This document shows positions 32,976 through 33,016 of a stretch of DNA of 33,016 bases, one piece after another. A program made the position numbers and the translations under genes. The stretch is taken from the NCBI GenBank assembly GCA_904386005.1, contig CAJFKR010000028.1, forward strand, positions 25,159-58,174, given 5' to 3'. The DNA comes from Candidatus Flemingiibacterium merdigallinarum (lineage in GTDB: Bacteria; Bacillota; Clostridia; Oscillospirales; CAG-272). The notes beneath the pieces were generated by a model. That model was not told the DNA's origin. It worked only from the letters and a program-made list of their open reading frames with translations, and did no database searches. The stretch's first letter is position 1; every line of letters starts with the position of its first letter.

Positions 32976-33016
32976 GTGGGCGACGAGACGCCCGTGACGC
33001 TGCAACGCTATCGTCC
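32976..33016 (+). CDS. Start of a further gene, truncated by the window edge
   Basis: GTG 32976 has a well-spaced SD (AAAGGAAG, 32962-32969) and remains open to the edge (MGDETPVTLQRYR). Position after a family-5 SBP and hairpin suggests an oligopeptide/oligosaccharide permease, but 13 residues cannot show this. The SD-to-start stretch closely resembles that of the micro-ORF at 25190. Confidence 0.4.
   Translation, partial: MGDETPVTLQRYR

Overview
Chromosomal window from an uncultured-looking, strictly anaerobic Gram-positive, most likely a Clostridia-class Bacillota (inference). The evidence is a DarA-type c-di-AMP receptor, lipobox lipoproteins without outer-membrane partners, two oxygen-sensitive glycyl radical enzymes (GREs), strong SD sites, and many sigma-A promoters with an exact 17-bp spacer. 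Coding DNA is GC-rich (runs of CGA/GCG codons), intergenic DNA is A/T-rich. I see no rRNA, tRNA, CRISPR array, transposase or phage gene.

Layout. (1) 1-2.3 kb: darA, a TIM-barrel protein and an AlkD-like DNA glycosylase, closed by a bidirectional terminator. (2) 2.4-5.8 kb: two divergent paralogous sugar-type solute-binding lipoproteins (SBPs), one broken by an in-frame TAA and one by a -1 frameshift. (3) 6.0-10.7 kb, GRE locus A: a URO-D-superfamily protein, then from its own promoter a GRE activase overlapping a GRE that carries 13 copies of an 18-bp/6-residue repeat. (4) 10.9-15.4 kb, ion homeostasis: MgtC/SapB protein, CPA-type antiporter with divergent LysR regulator, and mntP under a yybP-ykoY Mn2+ riboswitch. 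(5) 15.4-27 kb, GRE locus B in a glycan-like setting: SBP, activase and second GRE, divergent AraC regulator with a six-hairpin glycosidase, another SBP and a cytoplasmic parallel beta-helix protein. (6) 27-29.8 kb: two-gene ABC exporter whose genes are separated by striking perfect palindromes. (7) 29.9-33 kb: a large family-5 (peptide/oligosaccharide type) SBP with a structured leader and the first codons of a following gene.

How the parts may work together. Four SBPs belong to one paralogous family (shared GxWT, calcium-loop-like and LPxPK motifs), and none has a permease beside it. Two GRE/activase pairs share an unusual signature (GCYE at the active-site Cys, RxCGW at the radical Gly), and locus B shares an AraC-controlled divergent region with a glycosidase. 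The simplest reading is a carbohydrate-acquisition region feeding cytoplasmic saccharides to glycosidases and then to GREs acting as C-O (or similar) bond-cleaving eliminases. The substrate cannot be read from sequence. This GRE/SBP/glycosidase association is the best candidate for an undescribed system here.
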